A stretch of 64,000 nt of DNA from Capra hircus (lineage: Eukaryota > Chordata > Mammalia > Artiodactyla > Bovidae): contig NC_030836.1 of NCBI RefSeq assembly GCF_001704415.2, positions 26,076,001-26,140,000 of the forward strand, written 5' to 3'. Below, one piece after another: positions 33,534 through 45,086 of the stretch. Positions within the stretch are counted from its first letter, which is position 1. Each line of letters starts with the position of its first letter. A program made the translations under genes and the position numbers. The notes under the pieces were generated by a model that worked only from the letters and a program-made list of their open reading frames with translations, ran no database searches and was not told where the DNA came from.

Positions 33534-34490
33534 ATGACGAACATGAGCCTAGTGACAACGTTCATCCTCATGGGCCTTCCCCATGCGCCAGAGCTGGACA
33601 TGCTCCTCTTTGGGATCTTCCTGGTGACCTATGTCCTCACTGTGGTGGGGAACCTACTCATCCTGCTGGTGATCACAGTGGATCCCCGTCTGCACACCCC
33701 TATGTACTATCTTCTGAGCAACCTGTCCTTCATTGACATGTGGTTCTCCACAGTCACTGTGCCCAAAATGCTGATGACCCTGGTGTCCCCAGAAGGTAGT
33801 CCTATCTCCTTTCCCAGCTGTGTGGCCCAGCTCTACTCCTTCCACTTCCTGGGCAGCACCGAGTGCTTCCTCTACACCGTCATGGCCTATGACCGCTTCC
33901 TGGCCATCAGTTACCCGCTCAGGTACGCCAGTATAATGAATGGGAGGATGTGTGCCATCCTGACCACAACCACGTGGCTCAGTGGCTCTGTGCACTCTGC
34001 TGCCCAGACCACCCTGACGTTCCATTTGCCCTTCTGTGGACCCAACCAGATCCAGCATTACTTCTGCGATGCACCACCCATCCTCAAACTGGCCTGTGCA
34101 GACACCTCTGCCAATGAGTTGGTGATCTTTGTCAACATTGGGGTGATGGCCTCAGGCTGCTTTCTCCTGATAGTGCTGTCCTACGTGTCCATCGTCCATT
34201 CCATCCTGAAGATCCGCACCTCAGAGGGGAGATGGAGAGCCTTCCAGACCTGTGCCTCCCACTGCACTGTGGTCCTTTGCTTCTATGGTCCCCTTGTTTT
34301 CATTTACCTGAGACCAGGCTCCAAGGAGGCTGTGGACAGGATTGTGGCTGTTTTCTACACTGTGGTGACGCCCCTTCTGAACCCTGTGGTCTACACCCTG
34401 CGGAACAAGGAAGTGAAGAAAGCTCTGTTGAACTTAAAGAAGTGCATTCACAGAGCAAATAATCTCTGTAATGAAGATACACTCACTTAA
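33534..34490 (+). CDS. Olfactory receptor, family 10 subfamily G-like (copy B), altered C-terminus
   Basis: An intact OR of 318 residues when started at the ATG matching copy A (MTNMSLVTTFILMGL). The frame extends upstream to 33405 only through a GA repeat. It has the same OR hallmarks as copy A: N3 glycosylation site, LHTPMYY 53-59, MAYDRFLAIS 117-126, RAFQTCASH 235-243 and PLLNPVVYTLRN 280-291. Differences from copy A are few and grouped: T23M, C26F, I32T; M134I, S136N, T139M, T142I, A144T, L153V; R164H; V205M; and F251Y, V252G, C254L, I255V in TM6. After residue 298 a net 7-bp loss shifts the frame, and the tail becomes LNLKKCIHRANNLCNEDTLT instead of VKLKDKVVHSQSK. The cytoplasmic tail is variable in ORs, so function is plausible. 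Ligand unknown. Confidence 0.95.
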   Translation: MTNMSLVTTFILMGLPHAPELDMLLFGIFLVTYVLTVVGNLLILLVITVDPRLHTPMYYLLSNLSFIDMWFSTVTVPKMLMTLVSPEGSPISFPSCVAQLYSFHFLGSTECFLYTVMAYDRFLAISYPLRYASIMNGRMCAILTTTTWLSGSVHSAAQTTLTFHLPFCGPNQIQHYFCDAPPILKLACADTSANELVIFVNIGVMASGCFLLIVLSYVSIVHSILKIRTSEGRWRAFQTCASHCTVVLCFYGPLVFIYLRPGSKEAVDRIVAVFYTVVTPLLNPVVYTLRNKEVKKALLNLKKCIHRANNLCNEDTLT

Positions 34491-34732
34491 CCAAGTTAGT
34501 AATATAAATTTGTGATCAATAAGAAGTGTATTACAGTTATATTTCTCCGTGTTTAACTTTATCCAAACCTGCTACTCAGGAATATTATTTTTACAAATGT
34601 TTCTGAGGAATTTTATTATAGAAACTATATTATATTTTTGAACATGATTTTCCAGTTTATTAATTTAGTAAAATGAAAACATATATTGTCTTAAACTGCA
34701 TAGCTCCTTATAATATGATTTGGTTTAATCTT

Positions 34733-36290
34733 TTTTTTTTAATTGAAGCATTATAATTTTTGTTTTAGGGTATAGTTGATCTAAAATGTGTTAGTTTCAG
34801 GTGTACAGCATAGTGATTCAGTTATACATATATATATATTCATTCTTCTTCAGATTCTTTTCCCACTTAGGGTATTAAAGAATATTGAATAAAGTTCCCT
34901 GGGCTATATAGTAGGTCCTTGTCAGTTATCTATTTCATATATAAGTAGTGTGTGTGTGTGTTTGTATTAAACCCAGGGTCTTCCCTCTCCCCTTTCTCTC
35001 CTACCATGTTTCTCTTTTGGTAACCATATTTTTGTTTTTGAAATCTGAGCTGTCAGTTCCTCTATGTCATTTTAGAAATTAGATTTTACAAGTGAGTCAT
35101 ATCATTTGATATTTATCTTTCTTTGTCTGACTTACTTCACTTAGTATGAGAATCTCTGGGCCCATCCATATTGTTACAAATGGCATTATTTCATTCTTTT
35201 TAATGGTTGAGTAATATTCCATTGTATATATGTACCACATCATCTTTTTAAAAAAATTAATTAATTTTTTTAATGGAAGGATAATTACTTTACAGAATTT
35301 TGTTGTTTTCTTCAAACATCAATAAGACTTAGTCAGAGGTACACCCATGTCCCCTCCCTCTCAAGCCTCCCTTCAGTCTCCCTCCCCATCTCACCCTTTT
35401 AGATTGTCTCAGAGGCCCTGTTTGAGTTCTCTGAGTGACATTTGGGTTGCTTCCATGTCTTGGCTGTTGTAAATTGTGTTACAGCAAATATTTGTGTGCA
35501 TGTATCTTTTCAAATTAGGCTTTTCTCCAGATATAGGCCCAGGAATGAGATTGCTGGATCATATGGTAGCTCTATTTTTAGTTTCTTAAGGAACCTACAT
35601 ACTGTTCTTCATAGTGACTTCACAAATTGACATTCACACCAAACGTGTAGGGGTTCCCTATTTTTTACACCCTCTCCAGCATTTGTTGTTTGTAGATTTT
35701 TTGATGATGGTCATTCTGACTGGTGTGAGGTGATATCTCAAAGTAGTTTTGATTTGTATTTCTCTAATTATTAGTGATATTGAGCATCTTTGCATGTACT
35801 TTGTGGCCATCTGTATGTCTTCTTTGGAGGAATGTGTATTTACATCTTCTGCCCACTTTTTGATTGAGTTGTTTGTTTGTTTTTTGACATAGAGCTACAT
35901 GAGTTGTTTGCATATTTTGGAGATTAAACCCTTTTCAATTGCTTCATTTACACACTTTTTTCTGCATTCTGGGGCTTATATTTTCTTTTTGTTTATGGAT
36001 CCCTTTGCTATGCAAAATCTTCTAATTAAGTCCCATATTTTATTCTTCATTATTTTAGTAGGTGGATCAAAAAAGATCTTGCTGTAATTTACATCAAAGT
36101 GTCTTCTGAGTACTTTTTCCTCCAATTGTTTCATAGTGTTACTCTTATTATTTAAAATTCACAGTTATGTTTTAGATAAATTAAAAATAAGGAAAATAAT
36201 ATTTTACTAATATTTATTCTCTCTGACGATTTTTTAAAATGTCAGTTCAAGCATCTGACCTAGATTATTTTTCTTTTTTTTTTTTTTTTT
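34733..36290 (-). mobile_element. Old artiodactyl L1, 3' UTR and ORF2 end, with nested L1 end
   Basis: Reverse-strand L1 text: poly(T), GGTGTACAGCATAGTGATTCAG, CTTTTTAATGGTTGAGTAATATTCC, then ORF2 3' text (CATTCTGACTGGTGTGAGG..). A second L1 terminus (about 35242-35437: TTAATGGAAGGATAATTACTTTACAG .. GTACACCCATGTCCCC) is inserted in the middle. All frames are closed. Confidence 0.75.
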
Positions 36291-36390
36291 TAGCATTTTT
36301 TTTTCTTTTGCCTAAAAGCAGAATCTAATCTCTTTTTAATGATTTATTTTGCCTGAAGAGTATTGCTAAAGAATATCACAAAAATATTAA

Positions 36391-36667
<277 letters not shown>

Positions 36668-36679
36668 GAACCTCTTTTA

Positions 36680-37400
36680 ATATTTTTTGCAAGGCAGGCC
36701 TCGGGTAACAGATTCTTTCAGATTTTGTTTATCTGAGAATGTCATCATTTTACCTTCAATTTGAAGGATAATATTGGATTTAAAATTCTAAGCTGGTGTT
36801 TTTTGCATTTTAACACTTTAATTTTTTTAGTCCACTCTCTTTTGATTGCTCAGTTTCCAATAAGAGTTTCTCTGTAATTCTTATCTCTGTTCCCTGTAGG
36901 TAAAATATCCTTTGCTCTTGGTTTCTTTCAAGATTTTCTTTTTGTTGCTGTTTTGTTTTGTTGGCATATACTTGATGTACTATGTTATTTTCACGTGTGC
37001 AACATAATAATTTAATATTTAATTATGTTATGAACTGATCACCATGATAAATGTGGTAACTATCTGTCTCCATACAAACTTATTATAATATTATTGACCA
37101 TTTTCCTTATGCTGTATATTTCCATGACTTTTTTATTTTGCAACTGGACATTTGTATTTCTTAATTCCCTTCACCTATTTCTCTCTTCCCCCAACACCAT
37201 CCCCTTTGGCAGCTACCGGCTTGTTCTCTGTGTTTGAGATCTGGTTTTGTTTTATCTGTTTTTTAGAGACCACAAGTTGGTGAGATCATACAGTATCTGC
37301 CTTTCTCTTTCTGACTCATTTCACATAGATCCATTTATATCATAAGTGGCAAGATTTTATTTTATTTTTTTAGGGCTGAGCAATATTCCATTGTGACATA
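36680..37400 (-). mobile_element. Old L1 remnants (ORF1-like part and a 3' UTR)
   Basis: 36685-36950 (GCAAGGCAGGCCTCGGGTAAC .. TTTGAAGGATAATATTGGATT .. GTCCACTCTC) is reverse-strand L1 coding text. 36960-37400 (GGCATATACTTGATGTACTATG .. CATAAGTGGCAAGATTTTATT) is the 3' region of another old L1. Confidence 0.6.
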
Positions 37401-37408
37401 TATATATG

Positions 37409-37605
37409 TTTCCCAGGTGGCTCTAGTGGTAAAGAACTTGCCTGCCAGTGCAGGAGACATAAGAGATGTAGGTTCAATTCCTGGGTCATGGCAACCTGCT
37501 CCAGTATTCTTGTCTGGAGAATCCCATGGACAGAGAAGCCTGGTGGGCTACAGTCCATGGGGTCATAAAGAGGCATGACTGAAGCAATTTAGCACACATA
37601 CACGC
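37409..37605 (+). mobile_element. Bov-tA SINE inserted in old L1
   Basis: Head TTTCCCAGGTGGCTCTAGTG, B-box-like GGTTCAATTCC and body ending GGCATGACTGAAGCAATTTAGCACA. The L1 text resumes at CAACATTTATCTATTCATC. Confidence 0.88.
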
Positions 37606-38420
37606 CAACATTTATCTATTCATCTGTCAATGGACACTCTGTCAGAATCTTTTTTATATTTAAAAATTCTTAAGTTTCATGTTTTACATTAATATCTGAT
37701 TCATTTTGTGACAGTTTTTGTTAATGTGAGGTACAGATTGAGTCTCTATTTTGTTTGTGTGTTTGTTTTTTATATGAATATCTAAGTATTCCCGCCACAT
37801 TTAAAAAAATTAATTTATTTTAATTGGAGACTAATTACTTTACAGTATTGTATTGGTTTTGCCATATGTTGACATGAACCTGCCACGGGTGTACACGTGT
37901 TCCCCATCCTGAACCCCACCTTCTACCTCCCTCCCCAGCCCATCCCTCTGGGTCATCCCAGTGCACCAGCCCTGAGCACCCTGTCTCATGCATCGAACCT
38001 GGACTGGCGATTCATTTCACGTATGATAATGTACTTGTTACAACGACATTCTCCCAAGCCATCCCACCCTCATCCTCTCCCACAGAGTCCAAAAGACTGT
38101 TCTACCGCATTGTAAAGCCCATCATTTCTTCAATAAACTGCCTTTGTATTTTTGTCAAAATTATTGTTCCTATAAGTGCAGATCTATTTCTGGACTCTGT
38201 ACCTCATCTTCCTGAGCTTGTAAATTCCTTGGATTATTTCTTTTTCCTTCCTTTTTTTTTTTTTTTTTTACTGTTGAGTGGAGGCGGTTTACGTATTTTG
38301 GATAATAAGTATTTATCAAATAGATGATTTGCACATTTCTCTCATTTTGTGTGCTGTTCTTTTACCTTCTCCATGTCTTTTGGAGGCACTCTCTATATTG
38401 AGCAGTGGAAACATCTGAAG
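37606..38420 (-). mobile_element. Old L1 ORF2 region split by a bovine L1 3' end (37800-38118)
   Basis: 37640-37799 and 38119-38400 read as decayed L1 on the reverse strand (TTTGTATTTTTGTCAAAATTATTG, GATGATTTGCACATTTCTC). Between them, TTAATTTATTTTAATTGGAG .. GCATCGAACCTGGACTGGCG .. GAGTCCAAAAGACTG is a younger bovine L1 3' UTR, also antisense. Confidence 0.7.
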
Positions 38421-38850
38421 AACCTGGCACTTTGTAACTAATAAGGAAACCCTCTGGATTAAGTATAGAATTTCACTTAACTTTTTCTTTAATTTTATCC
38501 AAAACTTAACCATAGTTTTGATAGCTGTATTTTTATTACAATGTTTCAGTAGCCCATTGGGTAACTGAAGATCACTGAAAATTTTTAAATTAGAAAGGGG
38601 CAGATGTATGTTTTCAGAACATATTCTCCAGCTATGTATATGGCCAAATGAGAGGGAATATATGGGAAAAGCTAGAAGTATAACTGGCATCATTACAATT
38701 TAGCATATAGTTCAGTAAAAACCTAAAAAGCTCTGAACTTGCGTGGTGGCTGAGGGAAAAGGGTGGAAGTCAGTGTGTCTGTTGACCCTAATGCCGAGCA
38801 TGTGAGAAAGGCGAGAACCATTTGGAAGGCTTTTACCAGAGAACAATGTA
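38421..38850. other. Spacer, nothing recognised
   Basis: No family-level coding signal on either strand. A 125-codon open frame (38316-38693 minus) starts within old L1 debris and is not supported. Confidence 0.5.
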
Positions 38851-38854
38851 ATGT

Positions 38855-39275
38855 ACAGAGTTATTTATTGAGTGCCTACTGTGTACTCTGCAGTATTCAC
38901 AGCACTACAAGAGAAGTAGCAAAGAAGAGAGAAGAAATGTTAGTTTTTATAGAGCTTACAGTGTATAGGGGACACAGGAATTAAAGGGAAAAATGTCTGG
39001 TGAGTTTATGGTGGGAGACTTGTGGAAAGTTTTGAGAACATTGTATGATGTCAGTTGACATTGTTGATTATATACCACATGCCATATACTGTTCTAACCA
39101 TTTTATGTGTTTTTTCCATTTAATCATTAAGACAACTCAATGAAGGAGATGCTATTTTTATCATCACTGTTTTAGAAATTATAAACCTGAGGCACAGAGA
39201 GTTTAAGCACCATGTCCAAGTTAGTAAGCATGTGGGTAGGACTGAAACTCGTACCCTCTAATTGAATAGGCCTCA
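38855..39275 (-). mobile_element. MIR fragments
   Basis: 39070-39270 follows the reverse complement of MIR closely (TGCCATATACTGTTCTAACC .. CATTTAATCATTAAGACAACTC .. CTGAGGCACAGAGAGTTTAAG .. GTAGGACTGAAACTCGTACCC). 38862-38910 (TTATTTATTGAGTGCCTACTGTG) is a second MIR 5'-type piece. Confidence 0.8.
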
Positions 39276-39974
39276 CTCTTTCCTGTGTAAGCAGGATTTG
39301 ATGTCCTCAGTTAATGAAATAATACATTTAAGGACCCAGTTGGAAAGTATTGATTAGAATCAGGGTGCAAGTAGTTATAGGAGAAGGGTTTCTGTGTGTT
39401 TGTTTATAATATTTTCATTGGTAACCTCCTCATTCTATTTCTTTCTCACCATGGGGAAGGAAATTTGAGTTTTCTCTCAAGTATTTTTCAATTTTTAAAC
39501 TATGTCTTCTTTATTTCATACCACTTTCACAACTTCCTTTTCTAATTCCTAATTAACGATAGCATTAAGAAATATATTCATCCCTTTTTATTTTTTTATT
39601 TTTTATTTTTTATTCATCCCTTTTTAAAATTCTTGTTATAAGCTTTGGCTTTTTTTTCTACTTGGAAAAGATGAATGATTCTGCTAATGATAAATAAAGT
39701 AACACTAATGGGACTTTAAAGTCTTTTTAAGTGTGTACCTTTCTTACATCCTTCATCATACAGAAATCCTTATGACAGTTTCCAGTTAGTTTTCAGTGAG
39801 AATTGTTCTGTATGTAGATGTATTTTTGATGTGTTTGTGGGGGTTGTGAGCTCCAAGTCATCTTACGCTGCCATCATGATTTCTCTTCCTGCCCTTTATG
39901 TGTTTTTAAAACTTGAAAACCTATAAGTAAATAAGTGTCCAAGATGTTAATTAAGAATAAATACACCATAAGTG
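39276..39974. other. Spacer with T/TA-rich simple sequence
   Basis: Contains a TTTTTATTTTTTATTTT-type low-complexity stretch at about 39584-39615. Otherwise unremarkable. Confidence 0.5.
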
Positions 39975-40197
39975 CATGCTAAGTGGCTTTAGTTGTGTCC
40001 AACTCTTTGTGACCCTATGAACTGTAGCCCACCAGGCTCCTCTGTCTATGGGATTCTCCAGGCAAGGTTACTGGAATGGGTTGCCATGCCCTCCTCCAGG
40101 AAATCTTCCTGACCCAGGGGTCTAACCAGCTTCTCATCTGTCTCCTGCATGATTAGCAGGTGGGTTCCTTACCACCAGCACCAGCTGGGAAGCCCCA
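39975..40197 (-). mobile_element. Bov-tA SINE
   Basis: Body GTTGTGTCCAACTCTTTGTG through GACCCAGGGGTCTAACC and the reversed head CCAGCTGGGAAGCCCC. Confidence 0.85.
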
Positions 40198-40293
40198 AGA
40201 ATAAATACATGTATATCCCAATTTCTGCATCCTGTTAGGCCTTTTGATTGTTATCTATTATGTTGTTGCTGTTTAGTCACTAAGTCTGTTGTC

Positions 40294-40297
<4 letters not shown>

Positions 40298-40328
<31 letters not shown>

Positions 40329-40330
40329 TG
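40298..40330. repeat. (TG)n microsatellite at a SINE boundary
   Basis: About 32 bp of TG followed by CTGTGCGTGTGGGTGTGC, leading into the next SINE. Confidence 0.85.
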
Positions 40331-40344
40331 TGCGTGTGGGTGTG

Positions 40345-40551
40345 CATGTTCAGTCATGTTGATTCTTTGCTACCCCATGGACTATAGCCCGCCAGGCTCC
40401 TTTGTGCATGGAATTTTCTAGGCAAGAATACTGGAGTGGGAAAGTGCCATTCTCCAGGGGATCTACCCAACCCAGGGATCGAACCCATGTCTCTCACATC
40501 TCTTGCATTGGTAGGCCAATTCTTTACCACTAGTGCCACCTGGGAAGCCAT
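40345..40551 (-). mobile_element. Bov-tA SINE
   Basis: CAGTCATGTTGATTCTTTGC to the reversed head GTGCCACCTGGGAAGCC, with CAGGGATCGAACCCATG in the reversed B-box area. Confidence 0.87.
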
Positions 40552-40779
40552 GCTGTTGTTGTTCAAAACAGTCATAAAGAGAGGTGAAAGGAGATGGGCA
40601 GGGTAAAGCTCAAGGGCCTTAGTCTCTGAGGACTAGGAAAGGTATACCTTGCTGATCCAGAGGGTCAAACTTGGAGAGAAAACTAGGAACCAGATTCTGA
40701 TGTTTTAGTATCAACTTGGCTCTGTCCCCAGAATTAAGTCTGTGAGCTTTAGATTAAAAAATTTTGTGGCTCAATTCCT

Positions 40780-40925
40780 ACCTCTCCTAGTCAACATTGT
40801 GTAATCTTGGGAAAAATTACTCTCTCTGATGACCATGTCATCATTTATAAAGTGGACTAAAAATAGCTACCCTGTCTGGATGTTGTAAGAAGTAAATAAA
40901 ATAAGATTTTAAAAGACCTTTTTCA
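40780..40925 (+). mobile_element. MIR fragment
   Basis: Sense MIR text: TTGTGTAATCTTGGGAAAAATTAC, TCATCATTTATAAAGTGG, TACCCTGTCTGGATGTTGTAAGAAG. Confidence 0.65.
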
Positions 40926-41017
40926 CAAGTGGGCTCTCTTTAAATGTTAGTTCCATTTTCCCTTTCTTGGATTGGCTTGTTGAATCCTGAGAACCTGGAA
41001 AATCTTATTTAGATTCC

Positions 41018-41072
41018 ATATTGTAAAGTAATTAACCTCCAATTAAAATAAATAACTTTATATTAAAAGAGA
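41018..41072 (+). mobile_element. L1 3'-terminal scrap
   Basis: ATATTGTAAAGTAATTAACC..CCAATTAAAATAAATAA is the bovine L1 terminus only, roughly 50 bp long. Confidence 0.7.
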
Positions 41073-41192
41073 AAACAATCCATTATTATGAAAAACATTC
41101 TGATATTCCTTATTTTTTTTGGTAACTCTATACTTATTATTTTCTTCTGTTTTGTTTCATTTTGGTTTGGTTTCTCACCATCTCTTTCACTA

Positions 41193-41411
41193 TAGTTATA
41201 GTGAAAGTGTTAGTTGTTCAGTAGTGTTGAACTCTTTGTGCCCCCAAGGACTGTAGCCCATCAGGCTCCTCCATCCATGGAACTCTCCAGGCAAGAATAC
41301 TGGAGGGGTAGCCATTCCCTTCTCCAGGGGATCGTCCCAATCCAGGAATCAAACCCAGATCTCCTGCATCGCAGGCAGATTCTTTACTGTCTGAGCCACC
41401 AGGGAAGCCCC
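41193..41411 (-). mobile_element. Bov-tA SINE
   Basis: AGTGAAAGTGTTAGTTGTTCAG to GAGCCACCAGGGAAGCCCC on +, the reverse complement of the element. Confidence 0.88.
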
Positions 41412-41420
41412 ACACTATAA

Positions 41421-41937
41421 TTCAGTTCAGTTCAGTTCATTTCAGTCCCTCAGTCGTGTCCGACTCTTTGCGACTCCATGAATCACAGCACACCAGGCCT
41501 CCCTGTCCATCACCAACTCCCGGAGTTCACTCAGACTCATGTCCATCGAGTCAGTGATGCCATCCAGCCATCTCATCCTCTGTCTTCCCCTTCTCCTCCT
41601 GTCCCCAATCCCTCCCAGCATCAGAGTCTTTTCCAATGAGTCAACTCTTCACATGAGGTGGCCAAAGTACTGGAGCTTCAGCTTTAGCATCATTCCTTCT
41701 AAAGAAATCCCAGGGCTGATCTCCTTCAGAATGGACTGGTTGGATCTCCTTGCAGTCCAAGGGACTCTCAAGAGTCTTCTCCAACACCACAGTTCAAAAG
41801 CATCAATTCTTCGGTGCTCTGCCTTCTTCACAGTCCAACTCTCACATCCATACATGACCACAGGAAAAACCATAGCCTTGACTAGACAGACCTTAGTCGG
41901 CAAAGTAATGTCTCTGCTTTTGAATATAAAAGAAATG
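41421..41937 (-). mobile_element. BovB 3' part, well preserved
   Basis: Tail (TTCAGTTCAGTTCAGTTC) at 41421 and 5' truncation at TGCTTTTGAATAT near 41935. The minus-strand frame stays open across the polymerase C-terminus (41649-41993: SRDITLPTKVCLVKAMVFPV .. ISLEGMMLKLKLQYFGHLM) and again at 41442-41636, suggesting a young copy. Confidence 0.88.
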
Positions 41938-44189
41938 AAACCAAATTGACTAAACTGAAAAAAAAAAAAAACAAAACAATGAAAAAACTCCAATTAAGAA
42001 GAGAAGGGGTAAAAGAACAACAACAAAAAAGATTCTAACAATGAATAAAAGTCCATGTTCCATCCAATTTCAATACAAATAATTAAGTAGTATGTGCCAG
42101 GAAGTTTATATGTGTTATCTCATTTAATCTCTAGTTTCCCTATGAAATAACTCCAATTTATGAAGGACTATATTATGGTTCAGAGAAGAGCACTGGCTTG
42201 CTCAAGGACTTACAACTAATGAGAAACAGACTTGTTTTTCACACCAGAAACTTCCAAGGTGAATGATCTTTTCATTATGTTACAATTTCTTCTACAACCA
42301 TGAAAAGTAAGGGAATATGTAAAGACTCAAAAAATGGCAGAGAAGGAAGTCAAATTTGTGAGGTCTATGAAGAACAAAAAGGGTTCTTCAAAGTCTACCC
42401 AGAATAGAAAATTAGGGTGGTCACAGAGGATCCACAACTTCTTTGATTCCTAATTGCTTGAACATTATCTTGATTACCGTGTAGTCTTTTCTCAGTCATG
42501 AGCTCTCTCAACATCCAGCATTTGATTGCTCCCTATGCTCAAGGGCTCCTGCTCCCTGAGTCCTGGGATGTATCACGGATGGGGCTCCAGAGGGAGTAAG
42601 AGATCATTTAAAATCCTACGAATGTAGGAGATCTTACTTCTGCTAACTCTGCTCACCCTAGATGATGGGCGAGCCATCAGACATGTACTATCCTCTCTCT
42701 GTGTAATTCTGAATGGAAAAGACCATTTGGGATCTACACTTAGGAAGCCCAAATCCATTTCCATTGCACCCAGGGAAGAGAGATGTTCAGAATGGTGAGT
42801 CCCATAGGTCTATAGAAGAAACTGAAGTTAAAGGTAGGAAAAACAACATTGGTTTCCCTTAGCTGAGCCATGTAACTGTTCAGAGCATTTTCCTATCTTC
42901 TTTAATTTTAACTTTTACTCCTCTATGGACTCCTGACTAGCATTGTTGGAAGCAATCATGACTAAGAGCTTCCTTCCCATTTAGTGCAATGACTAGAGTC
43001 CTTTCCTCCATTCACCCCACAAAATAGCATGCAGAAATACATTCATCTATTATTTCTTTTGTTGTTCCTTAATCATTAGTTCAGCATCTGTCACTTTTAA
43101 AGACCCACACACTTGCTTAAGAATAAAAATTAGTTGCATATTCTCCCTGACAATGGAGAAAATTCTAAAACATGGAGAAAATAATAATTTTCATGATAAA
43201 TGGTATGCAAAAGACATTGACATTCTCCTGACCTTTTCCAAATCATATGACGAATGTATATATTTCTTATTAAATGGCTCCCTTTTCTTCTCCTTTTCCT
43301 ATAATGTAGTATCTCTCAAAGTTTGGTCTCTCGTTCTATCTTTAATCATAATTTACCTTGTCTCTCCTGGTGACTTCGTTCAGGCTTGATACTAACTCTG
43401 ATCTTCACACAGGTAACTCCTTCCCAAATTCTTTAGCATGGCTATCTCTATAGAAAATACAATTATAATTAACCATTATACAACATCTTACTGTGTATCA
43501 AAATCTTTCCTGAGCATCATCACATTTAATCTTTACAGCAATTCTGGGAGGTAAATATTATCTCAGTTAATCAGAAAAAAAATATTCAGTGGGTACCCTC
43601 TATTTATTCAGCACAATTATAAGAATATGCCATATCCTCAAGGGGCACAGTTATATCAGAACATGTCAAAATAAAGATCTGTAGGACACACATGAGGGAA
43701 AGGAGACTATTCAATGATTAAACAGAAATGTTCCTATTTTATCCCTCTTATCCTGCCTTAGTTATTAATAATGCTTTCTTTGACTCTCAAAAGTGTCCTG
43801 CTTGGAATAAAATATTTAACTGATTGGTTAAGGTTGAGACAACTGGTGCAGGGAATACTTTCTACTTATATAAAGATGAGAAATTGAGATCCCAAGATTA
43901 TAAACTACTTTCTGCTTATATAAAGATGAGAAATTGAGGTTCCAAGATTATAAATGACTTAAGTACATGGAGAGTATTATCTTACCATTTTTTAGGTTTT
44001 TTAGAAGACAAAATTATCAATCAATAGCTATTAATAATATTAATTATAAAAGAAGATCAGAGAAGTTGACCAGGGATTATAATTAGAAATTCAAACCATT
44101 ATAATTGGACATTTAAATATATATTTTGCATCTCAAAAAAAGGAAATTATAACGGTACAAAGTGTAAGTGAAAAAGACATCTCTCTTCT
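41938..44189. other. Mostly unique region with two MIR fragments
   Basis: No gene is recognised. Reverse-strand MIR text is seen at about 42080-42215 (TATGTGTTATCTCATTTAATC) and 43490-43565 (CATCACATTTAATCTTTACAGC). A 50-bp tandem duplication lies at 43856-43955. Open frames of at most 78 codons have no family. Confidence 0.5.
43856..43955 (+). repeat. 50-bp tandem duplication, two copies
   Basis: TACTTTCTRCTTATATAAAG begins both units (43856 and 43906). The two units differ at about five positions (e.g. GAGATCCC versus GAGGTTCC). Confidence 0.9.
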
Positions 44190-44400
44190 TTTTTAAAGTT
44201 AATTTATTGGAGTATAGTTGCTTTACAATATTGTGTTAGTTTCTGCATTGCAGGAAAGTTAATTAGCTGTACAGGGACATAAGTCTCCTCTTTTTTTTTG
44301 GATTTATTTCCCATTTAGCTCACCAAGGAGCATTGAGTAGAGTTCCCTGTGCTATACAGTAGCTTTTCATTAGTTATCTATTTTATGCATAGTATCATGT
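44190..44400 (-). mobile_element. Artiodactyl L1 3'-end fragment
   Basis: TTAATTTATTGGAGTATAGTTG .. ACAATATTGTGTTAGTTTC .. CATTGAGTAGAGTTCCCTGTGC .. TATACAGTAG reads as the reverse complement of the older artiodactyl L1 terminus. Confidence 0.75.
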
Positions 44401-44534
44401 ATCTCTTCTTGAGAAATTCAGGAGCTCAACCATTGTAGCAGACAGCTGACCACAGCACTCCCTACTGGCCCTTTCATGTTCTCTACATAATGAGTTTTTC
44501 CTTTAAAATAAAACAATTATACTCTTAAAAGCAA

Positions 44535-44810
44535 AACACAGAATGATGGCTACCAGGGTTAGGGGACAACGAGAAATGAGAAATTGCTAATGAATAGGTA
44601 TAAAGTTTCACAAATGTTGTGAAACATTCAGTTCAGTTCAGTTCAGTTGCTCAGTCATGTCAGACTCTTTGCAACCCCACGAATTGCACCACGCCAGGCC
44701 TCCCTGTCCATTATGTTCATAGTTAATATTATCTTGTACACTTAAAACTCTGTTTAGAGAGTAGACCTCATGTGAAGTTTTATTACCACAATAAAATTAA
44801 AATTAGAATT
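44535..44810 (+). mobile_element. Old LINE 3' end split by a BovB tail (44627-44715, minus)
   Basis: AGAATGATGGCTACCAGGGTTAGG and TATCTTGTACACTTAAAACTC .. ACCACAATAAAAT are old L1 3' text. Between them is an antisense BovB terminus (CAGTTCAGTTCAGTTGCTCAG .. CCAGGCCTCCCTGTCC) of about 90 bp. Confidence 0.6.
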
Positions 44811-45035
44811 TAAAATAATCAGAAGACACAGAAAAGTCTGCAGAATTGAAATACTTTGGATTTCAAAATTTCAGTAGTTAGCAAACATCAAATATTCCAA
44901 AAATTCATCTTTATATATGATGACTTCACTAAAACCTATCACCTATATAGTCTCTAAACATTTACTAATCTCTATACAAACTAAACACTAAACAAATTTG
45001 TCACTGTTAATTTCTTTTCAGGCAAATAACCTTCA

Positions 45036-45086
45036 GATAAGTTCAGTTACTCAGTTGTGTCCGACTCTTTGAGACTCCATGCTCAG
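45036..45086 (-). mobile_element. BovB tail scrap
   Basis: AGTTCAGTTACTCAGTTGTGTCCGACTCTTTGAGACTCCATG, about 50 bp of the antisense BovB 3' end only. Confidence 0.75.

Larger units (their letters stand above)
26400..34620 (+). repeat. Segmental duplication, copy B (with second OR10G gene)
   Basis: Collinear counterpart of 14360-22040. Private additions are a Bov-A2 trimer (26495-26942) and a second BovB (31195-32097), plus longer TG, GA and CA tracts. It lacks the L1 (16062-16377), the AT-rich block (15299-15410) and the Bov-A2 (21653-21918) of copy A. Confidence 0.9.
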
